In this document: in pieces, positions 11,495 through 23,046 of the stretch
How the letters are laid out: every line of letters starts with the position of its first letter
How positions within the stretch are numbered: position 1 is the first letter of the stretch
Notes under the pieces: generated by a model
What the model saw: the letters and a program-made list of their open reading frames with translations, nothing else
What the model was told of the DNA's origin: nothing
Databases searched by the model: none
Program-made: the position numbers and the translations under genes
Source: Chalara sp. BL73
Lineage: Eukaryota; Ascomycota; Leotiomycetes; Helotiales
Reading direction: 5' to 3'
Length of the DNA: 64,000 nt
Assembly (NCBI GenBank): GCA_918026815.1
Contig: CAKJVC010000246.1
Span: 221,885-285,884, forward strand

Positions 11495-14400
11495 TCCTCT
11501 GGTTTGCTTCTTTGAACTTTTGCTTGCAATCCCCACTTCTCGGCAAACACTTGGGAGTTTTGATGTCTCACCCTAATACCTTTGCTGCGAATAATTGGTT
11601 TTGAAAAACCTCTCGTGGTACAGCTGTAAGATTGTTGTATTTAGTCCATGTCTGGTTGACCGCGCGCCGTTTCGACGATGTTTGCGATTTGAATAAAAGT
11701 GGAATTTGTTTTTTTCTCTTCAAGAGTACCCGCTTCTTTCTGATTTTGACCTTCTCCAGCCAGTCAATCTGTGGTACTCGAAAGCTATTCAGGAATGGCA
11801 TGATACTACCGAACCACTGTAATTCCGCACTCGATCCACCACCATTATGTTGTTCGCAACCAACCAACAAAAGACCGAAAAAAAGTTTCTTGTTGCACGT
11901 CGTTCCTACAGCCGTTTCCGCTTGCCGACGGTAGATATTTGCGCAGTTCGCGAAGTAGCATGATTTCTTATTCCAGGTGAGCAGTTTCTTAGATTGATCA
12001 GACGATTCGGTGAACCACGAATAGCACGAGCATGGTATCGTCCCAACACACTACCAATTGACGATCAGAAAATAATTCTGTTGCAAATCGCAGGGAAAAG
12101 CCGATCCAGCTACCCGGGCGGAACATTCGCCTAAACCCAAGGAGATGACATGATTTCTTCGTTCATATGGGGGGAGTCACTCCGATGAATGGGATGGTAC
12201 GCTTACGCACTTTTTTTCCTGGTTGAGCAAAAAGCAACGAAATCTTAAAGCATAATAACGTCGCAAATGGTGAGTAAAAATGGCCAAGCTAATTTTGCGC
12301 CCCAAATATCTGAATCATTGGCGTGCTGAGCCATGTTCGATGCTCAAAATATGTATCTCGGGTATCCATTTCCTGTCGCCGACGCCCGAAATTACATTGC
12401 GCCAGCCATTCCACCACAAGCAACGTCGAAAAGAAACATTTTGTCGCACGTCGCAAATTCAGACACGACTCGATGCCCTATGTTCAATTCCTCAAATTTT
12501 GGAGACTTTGCCACTGGTATAAGAAATGTAACGTTATAAACTTTGGTGGAGGGTGAGTTCATGGGGACGGTTAAACCCTAGTCTACAGGGTGCGGTAGAG
12601 TGGAGAGAGATTGACTTGTGGCTGCATGTATTCGAGCCTCAATCCTACGAATCGCGTCTCTGCTCTAGACTTTTTTGTATGAAGAGAAACGCATTTGTTG
12701 CATTTCGCAACTTTGGCCTTGACTCGAGGTTTTGCATTTCTATTGTTTCCATCGCTTTGTGGAAGGAATATCGGCGGCTTCCGACCCCTGCCCGGCAATA
12801 CTTCGCCATATGTGAAGCGGCCCTGTTTGTGACCGGATATATGCTTCCATGATTCCAGACTTCCAGCCCGACAATGCCCAGTTCAATTCTAAGGGTGACA
12901 CAAAAAAGAAAAGTGACTTGTTGCATGTCGCATTTCTCGACCTTGACTCGAGGTTCATAATGGGATTCATGGCTCCATTGCTTCATTTCCAGAGAGGCTT
13001 TTTGATGGGGTCGTGGTGGAGGCACATGACAGCCTCGGACCTTGCGGACGAGTCAGTGTACAAACGTAGACTGCTAGAAACAAAGCACAGGATTGATGAA
13101 TTGGGCGCAACATGAATGCAAAATTCGCACAAGCAAAAAGGGCATCACGGATTCCCTTGCGGTTCAAACAACAGAAATCTAGATCTCTTTGGAACGTGTG
13201 AGGCTCAACTACACCTGCAGGAAATCGTCACTGTCACAGACTGACTGCAGCAGCGACAGTGCCACAACTTAAAGCCACCTATTTCCGCCAGGACTTGGCA
13301 GGAATATGTTCGTCATTTCTCCAGGAGCCGGAAAAGTCTATTTGATAACCGTCATGCTGGTGACTGGTTGCCTTCTGCCGCGATCTCTTCCAACATAAGC
13401 ACAGCTAGAATCACAGCAACAAACCAGCGTTCCGAACAAATCATCTGTTGCACATCGCACTTTTCTTCTTGACTCGACAATTTGGTACACAGCTTCGTCA
13501 CGGCTTGATCGACTCCATAAATCCGGCAATCCTATCGTCAATCATCGCTGAATCATCCCCCGGAGCCCGAGGGAATTGCTCGGAAGCGGGACCCGGAGTC
13601 CCATCATTCGTTACGACTCTTTTATCCACTATCCCGCACAGTCTAGATCGTTCGCCCTTGGGTATTTTGAGTTTCGGATGCTTCCGCCGCTTGGACGTGC
13701 TCATTCGCATCTTTGGGGACTTTGTTCGTCACTCAACCATCTTTCACTAGAAAACCAAAGAATTCCAGCAGGAGAAGCGCGCAAGTTTCCTCATGAGAAT
13801 ATCATCACCTGCAATTGCTATTTTCCTGTTTGGTCCGTCAATCATGAATACAGGATTTTTTATTTCCAAGCGAGCATCTACGTACTTGGCCTAGGTACTA
13901 AACCTGCATTTGAGTTCGTTCAGCTCCCCACAGACATATTTTCTCCACGGGGTGGAACCGGCCATGACTCGACACCTAACATTGTGACTCAGCGTTCTCA
14001 ATACAGTGCGACATCTTATCTTCCTGACTCGAGGTTACATTTTTCGCGACGTGCAACAAAATTTCCTTTATTCTCTCCCAACCTACATATTCAATCACTC
14101 CCAATGTCTGATATTGGCATATTGCTTTTTCCTGTTTGCCAGCGCAATGCGCCCCACCCGGAGATATATCCGAGCCTCGGATATTGATTGATAGGCTGAA
14201 TCGGCGCGAAATTTTGGGTCTTTTTTGCCAAGGGCGGTGGGGGTTGTGCGTGTTGTATTGGTGGGATCGTGCTCATTTGTCTTACTGCCATCACCAGCAG
14301 AACGTTGACTGGTTTACCACTACGAAAGACGATTTTTGTCGCACGTCTTACGAGACATAGAGTCCGCGATTGCCGCTGGATTGTTTTTCTTTTTCCTTTT

Positions 14401-15621
14401 CTGGTGCCTCAAGCGGTTGAGTGGAACCCGCATTGCGGGTGCTGTGGACAGGCGACGCGAGTGATGCGAGCGATGTGGGTGGGTGCGCGATAGCCGAAGG
14501 ATTAGGGGGAGATGCGCTGGTCGCTTTTCAAGTGAATTTGCTTTTTACGAACACAAAGCTATTTAATCCTGCGGAATATGCGCTTAGGTCGGGAAGTACG
14601 GATGCTGCGACGTGCAACAAGAACGAAGTCTTCTTCTGACTACGAACTCGTTGTTCAGATGATGTGCCGTTGATTGGATGCACGAGGAGCCATATCTACG
14701 TGTCGTTCTTGAGGCTGCTCAGCTTGATTTCGTTGGCCATTAAGCCGAGATTAAGGCGTTCGCAATACCTCGGTTCTTATGCCATTGACGTAGACCATGC
14801 CAATGAAAAAGAGAGAATCTCTTTAGGACGGTTCCTCTCGCTATCCATGCATGGGCTGAGGTTGTAATCGTGTCTGCCATTTCACTTTCTTTATATATGT
14901 TAAAAAGGTCACAAGGAGTGGTTCAGAAGTACTGAGGTCATGTAAAGTGACACCGATAGTGATGTAGAATCACTGGCAAGGCCCACTTTTCTCGAATTTG
15001 TGGTGAGATTGAGTCTCCATGTGCAATCTGAGCTTTTTTTAGGAACAGATGAAAGCATGCTCTCAGGTTGAGAAACAGAGGGCCAGTTTTCGACTCCGTT
15101 ATTCTTTTTACTTTGTGTGCTCGTTAATGTTTCATTACTTATGAGACAATATCATAGATTGATGTTCCAGGAAGATATAGACGAAGGCATTGGATTCAAG
15201 GAGTGATTTGGCGTAAAATATCGACATCCTTGACTCTAATGAGAAGTATGGGCTTGGGGTACAGATGTCTAATACATGCAGTCATTCTGTATGTTGAAGT
15301 GAGAGACCGTTGGCATTTCATGACTAAGAGCACAATAGGCAAAACGCAGATAGACCGTGAGCTTTGGATTGAATGGAAAACTCAGAGAATCTTATGAATA
15401 AAGAAGCAAAGGCTCATTCACTCGCAATAATTTAGAGAGCCTTTAATCACAAATCATCCACCTGACTGTCTGTAGCAAAGTTGTGCTAGTCAAGAGAAAT
15501 CCGAATCATGATGCTTCGATGATATATCTATAAAAGCAATCAAGAAATATTTCAAGTTTTCTTTCGCGATTTGGTCCACAGACAAAACACTTTCTACGCA
15601 TAACTGTCCACAGCATACACC
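11495..15621. other. 4.1-kb non-coding stretch dominated by a short-element array
   Basis: No credible gene is present. The longest frame (13576-14187, 203 codons) has no motif, and its sequence includes parts of the repeat elements, so it is probably a chance frame. The repeat array at 11880-14625 is the main content. From 14640 to 15620 I see nothing recognisable. Confidence 0.55.
11880..14625. repeat. Array of about ten degenerate ~50-bp elements (core TTGTYGCAYRTCGCA)
   Basis: A purine-rich lead (GAAAAG/GAAAC-like), then TTGTTGCACGTCGCA or a variant, then 10-18 bases, then CTTGACTCGAGGTT. Forward copies lie at 11890, 12079, 12259 (half), 12439, 12694, 12918, 13445, 14007 and 14333. Inverted copies lie at 14045-14062 and 14606-14621 (TGCGACGTGCAACAAG). 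The 3' part GACTCGA is present at 12466, 12720, 12944, 13470 and 14025. The first four copies are spaced 180-189 bp apart; later gaps are 224-530 bp. Sequence between the cores is much less alike. I do not recognise the element. Confidence 0.7.
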
Positions 15622-16685
15622 ATGGCCAAGTGTCATTACCGTCATCTTTACACGACGAATGATCACGATCGGTTGGAAAACTTCCAAGGTAATAATAATA
15701 CCCTAAAATCTAAGGAACTTATTTGACCCAAGGCCAACCTGGTTGTTTAGTTATCGGCGGTACATCCATCCTCGAGATCTTCTTTGAGAACAACAGCTTC
15801 GTCAGCAACCACCAGTTCGACGATGCGCCAACAAATCCCATCTTCACACAGATCCCAGTTTCCGAACTCGTCGAGAATGCCAAGCATCCCGACTTTGGCC
15901 GCGATTATATCTTAATCTTCAGCCCCCACATGACGCCGACTTCACGACCCAATTCTATTGGAGATGAGCATTCCGCATATGCTAAGATCAGCGAGTTTAT
16001 CGATAGAATCAGCCTAAGAGACCGCAGCCGCGTCCGCGCTATTGCGTTCTAGGCTTATCTCTACGTTGAATCAAAGACAACCGTCGCGAAGATCCTTCAG
16101 GACCTTGAGAATCTGGAGCGCGTTTACCTTGTAGCCGAAGCCCCGCCCAAAGACTCCGAGGCACTTGGCCCTCGCCAGAATCCACCGCAACAGCTCGAAC
16201 TTTTGGTGCAGCCGCTCGACAACCTAGATGACACCGGTAATACGGTCCCTCGCGCCGTAGAGCTATGCAAAAAGGACGGGGGAAAGGTCGAGGTTCGATG
16301 CGCCATGATCAGGCGTGATGGGGTTCTGATGCCCTACTGCAGCGATGAGCCGGGGAAGCCAGAAAATGAAGATTCGCCCGGCGGCACGGGAGGCAGGAAT
16401 ATGTTGGTCGAGTTGGAGGAGCTCGCAGAGGCTTTGAGGGCTTTACAAGCGGTTGACGAAGCCATCGAAAAGGATATCGATGAGCAGATGAAGGTTATTC
16501 AGCGTAATTATATGCAGGCTGTTGAGGATAAGCGGAAAGCCGCAGTTCACCCCGCGACCTCGGAAGGCTTTGATGTTTTTGGCCTCCCGCACGAGGAGGA
16601 AGAGCTTGATATTGGTGACAGTGGTAATGAAGGTGGGCCTGAAGGTGACGAGGAAGTTGACGCCGAGAAGACCGGGAAGACGTAG
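15622..16685 (+). pseudogene. 2EXR-like hypothetical protein with one in-frame stop
   Basis: ATG at 15622, exon 1 to 15688, a 44-nt intron (GTAATA...CCCAAG, 15689..15732), then one frame from 15733 to the TAA-type end at 16685. It is interrupted only by TAG at 16050-16052, between RVRAIAF and AYLYVES. Without that stop the protein would have 339 codons. The middle (RDRSRVRAIAF...ILQDLENLERVYLV) resembles the C-terminal half of fungal 2EXR proteins. The tail is a likely coiled coil (residues about 250-300) followed by an acidic, glycine-rich end (GDSGNEGGPEGDEE). The N-terminal EXR motif is not seen. The stop could be one C-to-T change from CAG. Alternatives are a recent null allele or a base-call error. 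The family call is weak. Confidence 0.5.
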
Positions 16686-17563
16686 ATGGAGTCGGAATGC
16701 TTACCGCTTTCATAAGTAGGTTGGCTAGGTATGATAATGGGGATCCGGTGAGTTGCACTGAGAGTTGTGGAGGAAACGTAGTTATGAACGTTGCTTAGGC
16801 TGAGTACGGCTGTTAACTAAAGTCTTGAATCCTTGAGGCAATACTATTTGTGACTGTGTCCTTAGGAACAAAGGCGTTTGAAATGTAAAACTATGTTTCC
16901 TTACTTTGAATTAGATATACCTTATATATTTCCTAGCTTTATTGCTATAGAGGTTTCTATAACCATGTATGATAATAAAATGGATAATTATATGTAATAC
17001 TTATGTACTGAACTATTATCACATTTAAATTCACATGTTACATTTTTAGTCTCGGTTTAAAAGCACTGATATATTAAGCAAAGCGATATACTGCAAAAAC
17101 ACAAAAAGGAAAATATTCGTCTTTCGACTTAAAAAACCAACCGTACCCAGGACTTCGCAAGTTTAGTGTCACGATGTGACAATCACGTGATGTCACTTAC
17201 GATTTAACAAATATAATGCCAAAGGCGTAACTATGATAGAAAGCATTTTGATGGTATATATATGTTAAATCAATAAAGAGTAATATACCACTTTTAGTTA
17301 CTTTTGTTAGCCCTTAAGCTAATTATAAGAACTCTTTGCCGTCGGCCTGAGTTTGAACTAAGTTGGGCCTGGCTCTTATGTATGCCACGCGTTGGAAGTA
17401 GAGCTATGTGTCCGTTAAGATCTTTAGCGTAAAGGTTGCTTATTTTGTATCTACTTAGCCTTGGTCAATAGTCCTCTCCCACATGAAATAATTCCTCCTC
17501 TGTCCTACTAGGACTGAATTTAAAATTGAGGTTATCAGATTGACATTTACCAGCCTGGCCGAG
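16686..17563. other. AT-rich intergenic stretch
   Basis: Strongly AT-rich between about 16860 and 17340, with no frame of interest. A CACGTGA-type palindromic site lies at 17185. No repeat ends were seen. Confidence 0.5.
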
Positions 17564-19644
17564 ATGTCGCGATTTTCATATGTACCATTGGACGGGGCTG
17601 AAGACGGAAAGCGAGCATTTCGTCTTATGACAATATTACCAGACACAGAGGCAACCCCAGTTAGATGTACACTGGAAAATATCTTATGGGATGACAACCC
17701 AACTCGGCCAACAGTGGGTAGGGCGGAAGATTCGCTGTTCTCTCCGCCTGGTCAATCCGCACTAAGGAAGACGCAAAAGTCTGCGATACAATTTCGACGG
17801 AGGTCCAAATTGTCGAAACGCCGAAATGCGTAAGGCTCACCATTAAATGCCTATGTGGCAATTTCCTATGCTTGGTGTATTGAAGAGTCCAAAATACAAA
17901 TACTGTTGACGGATACCATTTTGGAGTGACGCGAATGCTGGAGCAGGCACTTCGCCGTCTACGCTATCTAAATCAGCCAAGAAATATTTGGATCGATGCT
18001 ATATATAAATCAAGGAAATTCCGAACAGAAAGCGAGCCAGATCAGAAAAATGTAAAACATATTTGCTGACGCAGGTCGGGTTGTAGTATGGCTGGGAGAG
18101 GCGAGCACCGACAGCTACCGAGGGATTGGGTTCGCGAAGGAGCTCTCGAAATTGGACTTTACAGCGGGACTTCCTACTTCGGTTCCCAAAGCAGTTATAG
18201 AATTACTTTCCATAAGTCGAATATCGTCCTAGAGTGCACCTCATCGACTAATGAACAGAGCCTCGTGGCTCCGAACATGGGTTGTGCAAGAAGTCGTAGT
18301 CGCCGAGAGTATTGAGTTTCTATGGGGAGGCAACTCTATATCCTAGGAGGAACTCAGCCAAGCAATCGCAATTTCCATGAATGTATATGAGTGATTTCTC
18401 GTTCTAGAGTCGCTATCCAGCTCGGAGGATTACTTCGTCAGCAGCACTTTATGTTACCAGGCTGCTTTCGATCTCGCATTCTGCCGAAAAGTTGGTGGCG
18501 GCAGCCTTGGCGACCTAAGTGTCCCACAAGGGCTCTTACAATGGATCTTTAGTAATCGACTGCGAATTTGCAAATTTCCACATGGTAAGATATACTCTAT
18601 TCTTGGTCTAACTTCTAAGACTTTTCAGCATGATAACAATTGGTTACAGCCGATCGATCGGTCGCTTATACAGATCCGTTACCAAGGCATTCATTACAAA
18701 GTCTAAATTGCCAAACATACTTTGTCATTCCCCACGATATGGTATCCTGAATTTCCTTCTTGGATGCTATTGTGAAATGGCCAAGCCTATTGGTCAGATT
18801 TTGCTTAGTAATCTTTTGGCGTGAAACCCTATTTTGAACCCTCTGGCTGGTTGATTCTATTAGCTCTACAATCACATTTTTATGGCCTATTCTACAATAT
18901 ATTCTCTGATATAATCACCTATAGACATTCCGTCTGACAGCTATCTTTATCCATCACACCCTAAGTCGCTATTGGAAGGCGTATGTGCGCTTTTCTAGGG
19001 ACCTATCGACTTGAGGGTTAATGGAACCATAGTGGAAGTAGTGATAGAAGCTCAGCCTAAGCTACCACTTCTTCCCAGTTTACACAAGTTCAACACCGTT
19101 CCCTATACCAGTACCCATCTAACAATTCAACATAATAGCTACTGTCACTAGACAATAGACCATAAAGCATCTGACTAACTGTTCTTACCTGCGTTCAATC
19201 ATTGGCACCTTGAAGAGATCCAAAATAATGTCCTTTTCATGCTGAAAATCTTCCTCAAATTACTAACAATCAAGAGATCGCCTCATTCTTTCGATAGGGA
19301 ATGGCATACGAAGACCTCCCTTCTCACGAGCAACAATAATCTGCAAAATATAGGGCCGACGGATCTTGAAGAGTTTCAATCAGGTGTTGAAAGCACATTA
19401 AGTAGTAGAACAGCCATCGCGACTAGAAATTACCTGGCGATCGCGCCAGATGTAACACAGCCAGGCGGCTTAATCTGCATGTCCTCAGGGTGGTGCTCCT
19501 GTAATTCATCAGCCACAGCTTAATGGTACTTATACTTTTATCGGCGATGCTTTTACCGGGAGTGACCAGCCTGGCCAAGACACGATGTACGAACAGGTCG
19601 ATGATGATTTACTATCTAAATTTCAATACATGGTGCTGGTATGA
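17564..19644 (+). pseudogene. Decayed HET-domain (heterokaryon incompatibility) gene
   Basis: HET-family landmarks occur in the right order but in different frames. MSRFSYVPLDGAEDG at 17564 is the HET entry; AYVAISYAW near 17850 corresponds to EALSYVWG. ALRRLRYLNQPRNIWIDAI near 17945 corresponds to the ALRxLR/WIDAICINQ block. VVVWLGEAS follows at 18085, then NRASWLRTWVVQEVV near 18255 and GKIYSILGLTSK near 18595. YSRSIGRLYRSVTKAFI lies near 18645, and near 19430-19600 the C-terminal NYLAIAPDVTQPGGLICM then TYTFIGDAFTG. At least five stops or frameshifts separate them. HET proteins trigger vegetative incompatibility and cell death in fungi. This copy cannot make a full protein. A dispersed repeat sits inside the relic at 18769-18955. 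Confidence 0.8.
18769..18955 (+). repeat. Dispersed repeat, copy 2, inside the HET relic
   Basis: This is the second copy of the ~180-bp repeat at 8602-8785, same orientation, about 70% alike by eye. It begins where recognisable HET coding (an LPSWM-like LLGCY stretch) stops. HET coding is recognisable again only near 19240, which suggests an insertion; the right-hand boundary is not clear. Confidence 0.6.
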
Positions 19645-20171
19645 CGAGAGGGTGGAGCTTTTCTCCTTAGGCGGTCTACTTAGATTAGTAGAACATGCTC
19701 GTAAACCTCGTTCATCTGCAGATTCGTAGTGCAAATTGGAGGCATAGTCTCCGGTTTACACTATATTTACTTGGGATTTCTACTCTTTATTTAACGGCCA
19801 TCTGCGCGCAACTTATGGCGTGATAATTCTCGTGTAAATATCACGTGCCAATACCTACAGAACTGATTTTTACTCTAACAGTAACGTCTGGATTGAGAAG
19901 AATATACTTAAAACATTTTACATTGTACATGTTTCTCTCTCTGGCTTAGGACTGACATAAGTAGAACGCCCCAGCATCCGTCGCCGTTGAGATAGCCGTT
20001 TGAAGTAAATTCTGGCTTCTATAGGAGGTTGAATATACAGTGGTGACGGGTTTGGACCCATTGGCTGAGCTAGAGGGCTCTCCAAGATTCCGGTGGTGAA
20101 ATACGGCGTATTTTAGTTGATGCAAATTACCCTGTCTCACATATCTCGTACTATATGCTGAGTCCTTTGTC
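19645..20171. other. Intergenic, nothing recognised
   Basis: A 0.5-kb gap between the HET relic and the 3' end of the minus-strand hydrolase. It has only short frames. Confidence 0.5.
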
Positions 20172-21007
20172 TTACAAGCCCTTCACCTCCTTATTGATAG
20201 CCCTCTCCACCGCTGCAGAGATCCTGTCTGCAAGAAAGTCCGTCTGGCTCAACATCGGTGAATGGCCGGCGTTACATCTCTCCACTTGAGCACCAGCACT
20301 GGCCGCGAACATTTCTTGGTATTGAGCAGGAGCAGCCTGGTCATTTTCGCAGATCAGGTAAGTGGATGACACATATTTATACGCAGCTCTAGTCAACTTT
20401 GTTTTCTGGACATTATAAGATTGAAGAATCAGTCGAGACTCCCAAAGCTTGGCCTCGTCTTTTGGTAAATCGTTGTACAGTACTGAAGCTGCGTTGCGTA
20501 CTGTGAATCGACCATCCGTCTAGATCCTGGAATGAGAAATCTCGTGAAGGTAAATGAGGAGTGAGTGCTTACCCTAACATCATTATTTGGGGACTCTCCA
20601 AACGCATCAAGTACCGATTGCCCCGGTGGCAAAATGAATGCACTGAAGAAATAGAGATGTATAACGCCGCCAGGTAAGCCCCTAGCCCTCCGGTTGTTGA
20701 AAGTGAGGTCCTCAGGAATAGCTTCGCTACCCACCAGCCCACCATAGGAGTGCATCACAACCACGACCGTCTTCCCTCCGTTCTCAATCTGATTAACGAG
20801 CTCCTGGCGTACAGCGAGAGCATCATCGGCGAGTGTGATTGATGGAAAGGCTGGGTCATCAACATTGGCACAACTTGGCAGCAAGGGGTGAACCGTGTGG
20901 TAACCTAAGAACTTCAATCTATCTTCTAAGGCCTTATACACAAAAGGTGTTTGAAATGAGCCCTGGACAACGATGATTGTCGATGGTTCTTGACCTGTGG
21001 CTGACAT
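20172..21007 (-). CDS. Alpha/beta-hydrolase fold protein
   Basis: Exons complement(20573..21007) and complement(20172..20519) join in phase 0. The 53-nt intron runs from GTAAGC to GATCTAG; an earlier CCAG is out of frame for the coding that follows. The product is 260 aa with no signal peptide. The catalytic triad can be placed: nucleophile Ser87 in VVMHSYGG, Asp205 in CENDQAAP and His231 in NAGHSPML. A VVQGSF oxyanion-hole strand lies near residue 13. The family includes esterases, lactonases and prolyl aminopeptidase-like enzymes; the substrate is unknown. The amidohydrolase lies 394 bp upstream on the same strand, so the two may be co-regulated hydrolases. Confidence 0.85.
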
Positions 21008-21401
21008 GGTAGGCGAAATGGCAGACTCTATTACGAATTAGCTTGTCAGTTTGGAAAATTTTCACTAATCAATGGATACCATTTACATAAAGCCTCTGCT
21101 CCTCATGAGCTTGAGATGTTGTACGTAAATTCGAAATTAGCGGTAAGACACGTGACATGTAACTTTTTTACGTCATGTTCAGACCGGCGAGCATCTATGA
21201 AGCGATCCCCATAACAAGCAACTTGATTCTATTGCCAGTTTCAAGATAAAGTTTTGGATTTTCTTCATAATGTTGTTAGATCAGAATGCTACTTCGCGCT
21301 ACCGTAATGAGGCGTACACGCGACATCATTCGCTAAGAATGTGTTATGATAAAGTCGGGATTAATCTCAAATTCCAACCTTAAGAGTAATGTTAAACTAT
21401 C

Positions 21402-23046
21402 CTAGTAGTCCTTCTGCATGGCTACCTTGACTTCAGGAAAATCAGGAACAATAGGATGCACATTCCCATCCTGACCGGCGACTGGCGGTGCGATATACTC
21501 TTTTCTGCCCGCCTTGTGCACCTTTCCGTTGATGACAATGACATTCAACTTGTCATGGTCTTGCAGTATCTCAATATCTTCCAATGGGTTTCCATCCACA
21601 AGGATACAGTCACCGTAGAAGCCTTCTTTGATCATTCCAAGTTCATCTTCTCGCATAAAAAGTTTGGCTACGCCTGCGGTGGCTGCGATCAATGCTTCCA
21701 TTGGTGTGAAATCAAGGAGCTTGACGAAATGAGCCAGGTCGCGCGCATAAGTCCCATGAGGTGTCCACGCAAAACCATAGTCACCACCTGGCAAGACTAC
21801 AATACCACGTCGGTGCATCTCCCGAAGACCACGAATGGCAGCATTGAGCTCTTTCTTATAACCCACCTGCTCAGCTTTTTCATTGGGATAGCCAAAGGCT
21901 GCTGCATCATGCACTGTTTAACCATGTCAATGTGGGAAACTTTTCTACAATAGGCGGCTACTCACAAGTTGCAATTAGCCAATTTATACCTGGAGCTACG
22001 ATATGCTTGTCTTTCTCTGCCTCTAGCATATCCATCCCATCGTCATCGATATATGAAGCATGGTAAATCACATCAACACCGTGCCTTACACACATCTTAA
22101 CCGAGTCACGGGCTCTGGCGTGTGCACAAAGACGACGACCTAAACCATGTGCTTCATCTACACAAGCAGCAGTCTCTTCATCCGAAAAGTAGCAATCTTG
22201 TGCCGAGCGAATCTCCGTGATCTGTAAAATATCAGTGTATCATCCTAAACCTGATGTTCAGGCACCTGACCTCTTCTCCACTCATGCTAAGCTTAATCTG
22301 ATCAACACCAAGGCCGACATGATGTCTGATGACTTGTCGCATCTCATCGGGCCCATCTGCGTATGCTGTAATCCCAGCGACCAGATCGCCATCTCGACGT
22401 GCTATCTCTTTCCCATTCGCCAAATATCGAGGACCTGGTATATCTCCAGCGTTGATAGCATCTCGAATGACGACATCTAGTCTTTCTTTTGCTGATGCAG
22501 CTCCGAAACACCTGTTACGTGCGTCTGACTCAGCCCACAGGCCTGGAAAATATCTTCGACTACCTACATTGTGTATCCAGAGTCAATATAACAGTGGGCA
22601 CTCCGTGCGGTAAGAAGAACATGTTCTTCTACATTCAATTCGCCGAGCCTATTTAGATCGCCACCATTCCAGGTGAAATGAGTATGAGCATCCCCTAATC
22701 CACTCATTAAAGTTCTCCCACGGCCATAGAAAACTCGTATTTTTGCGTCTTTCTTCAAGGTTTCGGCATTTGGGATAGTCCCGATTTGAGTAATTCTCTC
22801 GCCTTCAATCAGAACATCACCTCGAAACGGATCTCGTCCACTTGAGTCGATGATATTGACATCTGTAAAGAGAATCTTTGAATCAGGATGTGTTCCAATA
22901 ATCTCATATTTCTTGGGCCGGAGCGACTGGTCGAAGTTGAGGGCATTGATGGAGGATGAGTTGCGTGGAGGCCCTTGATAAGGGATGTCAGAGTTCAAGC
23001 TACCCCTAAAGCTGGGACTGGGGTCATCAACTCTTGAGTGGGCCAT
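21402..23046 (-). CDS. Metal-dependent amidohydrolase (imidazolonepropionase-like)
   Basis: Exons complement(22568..23046), complement(22271..22511), complement(21966..22221) and complement(21402..21913). Introns are 56, 49 and 52 nt, all in phase, giving 495 aa. The N-terminus is the amidohydrolase beta-sandwich (ILFTDVNIIDSSGRD). It is followed by metal ligands HTH in GLGDAHTHFTW, a candidate carbamylated Lys in VDQIKLSMSGE, His in LCAHARARDS, His in IYHASYID, and Asp in PGGDYGF. The C-terminal strand has GDCILVDGNPLEDIEIL. Characterised relatives include imidazolonepropionase, Xaa-Pro dipeptidase-type enzymes and the mycotoxin amidase ochratoxinase, so detoxification or catabolism is plausible; the substrate is not readable. 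The first 45 residues are a poorly conserved leader. Confidence 0.87.

Noticed and set aside
13576..14187. 203-codon open frame on the plus strand
   Set aside because: No motif, overlaps repeat-element copies, composition like the flanking non-coding DNA; most likely chance.
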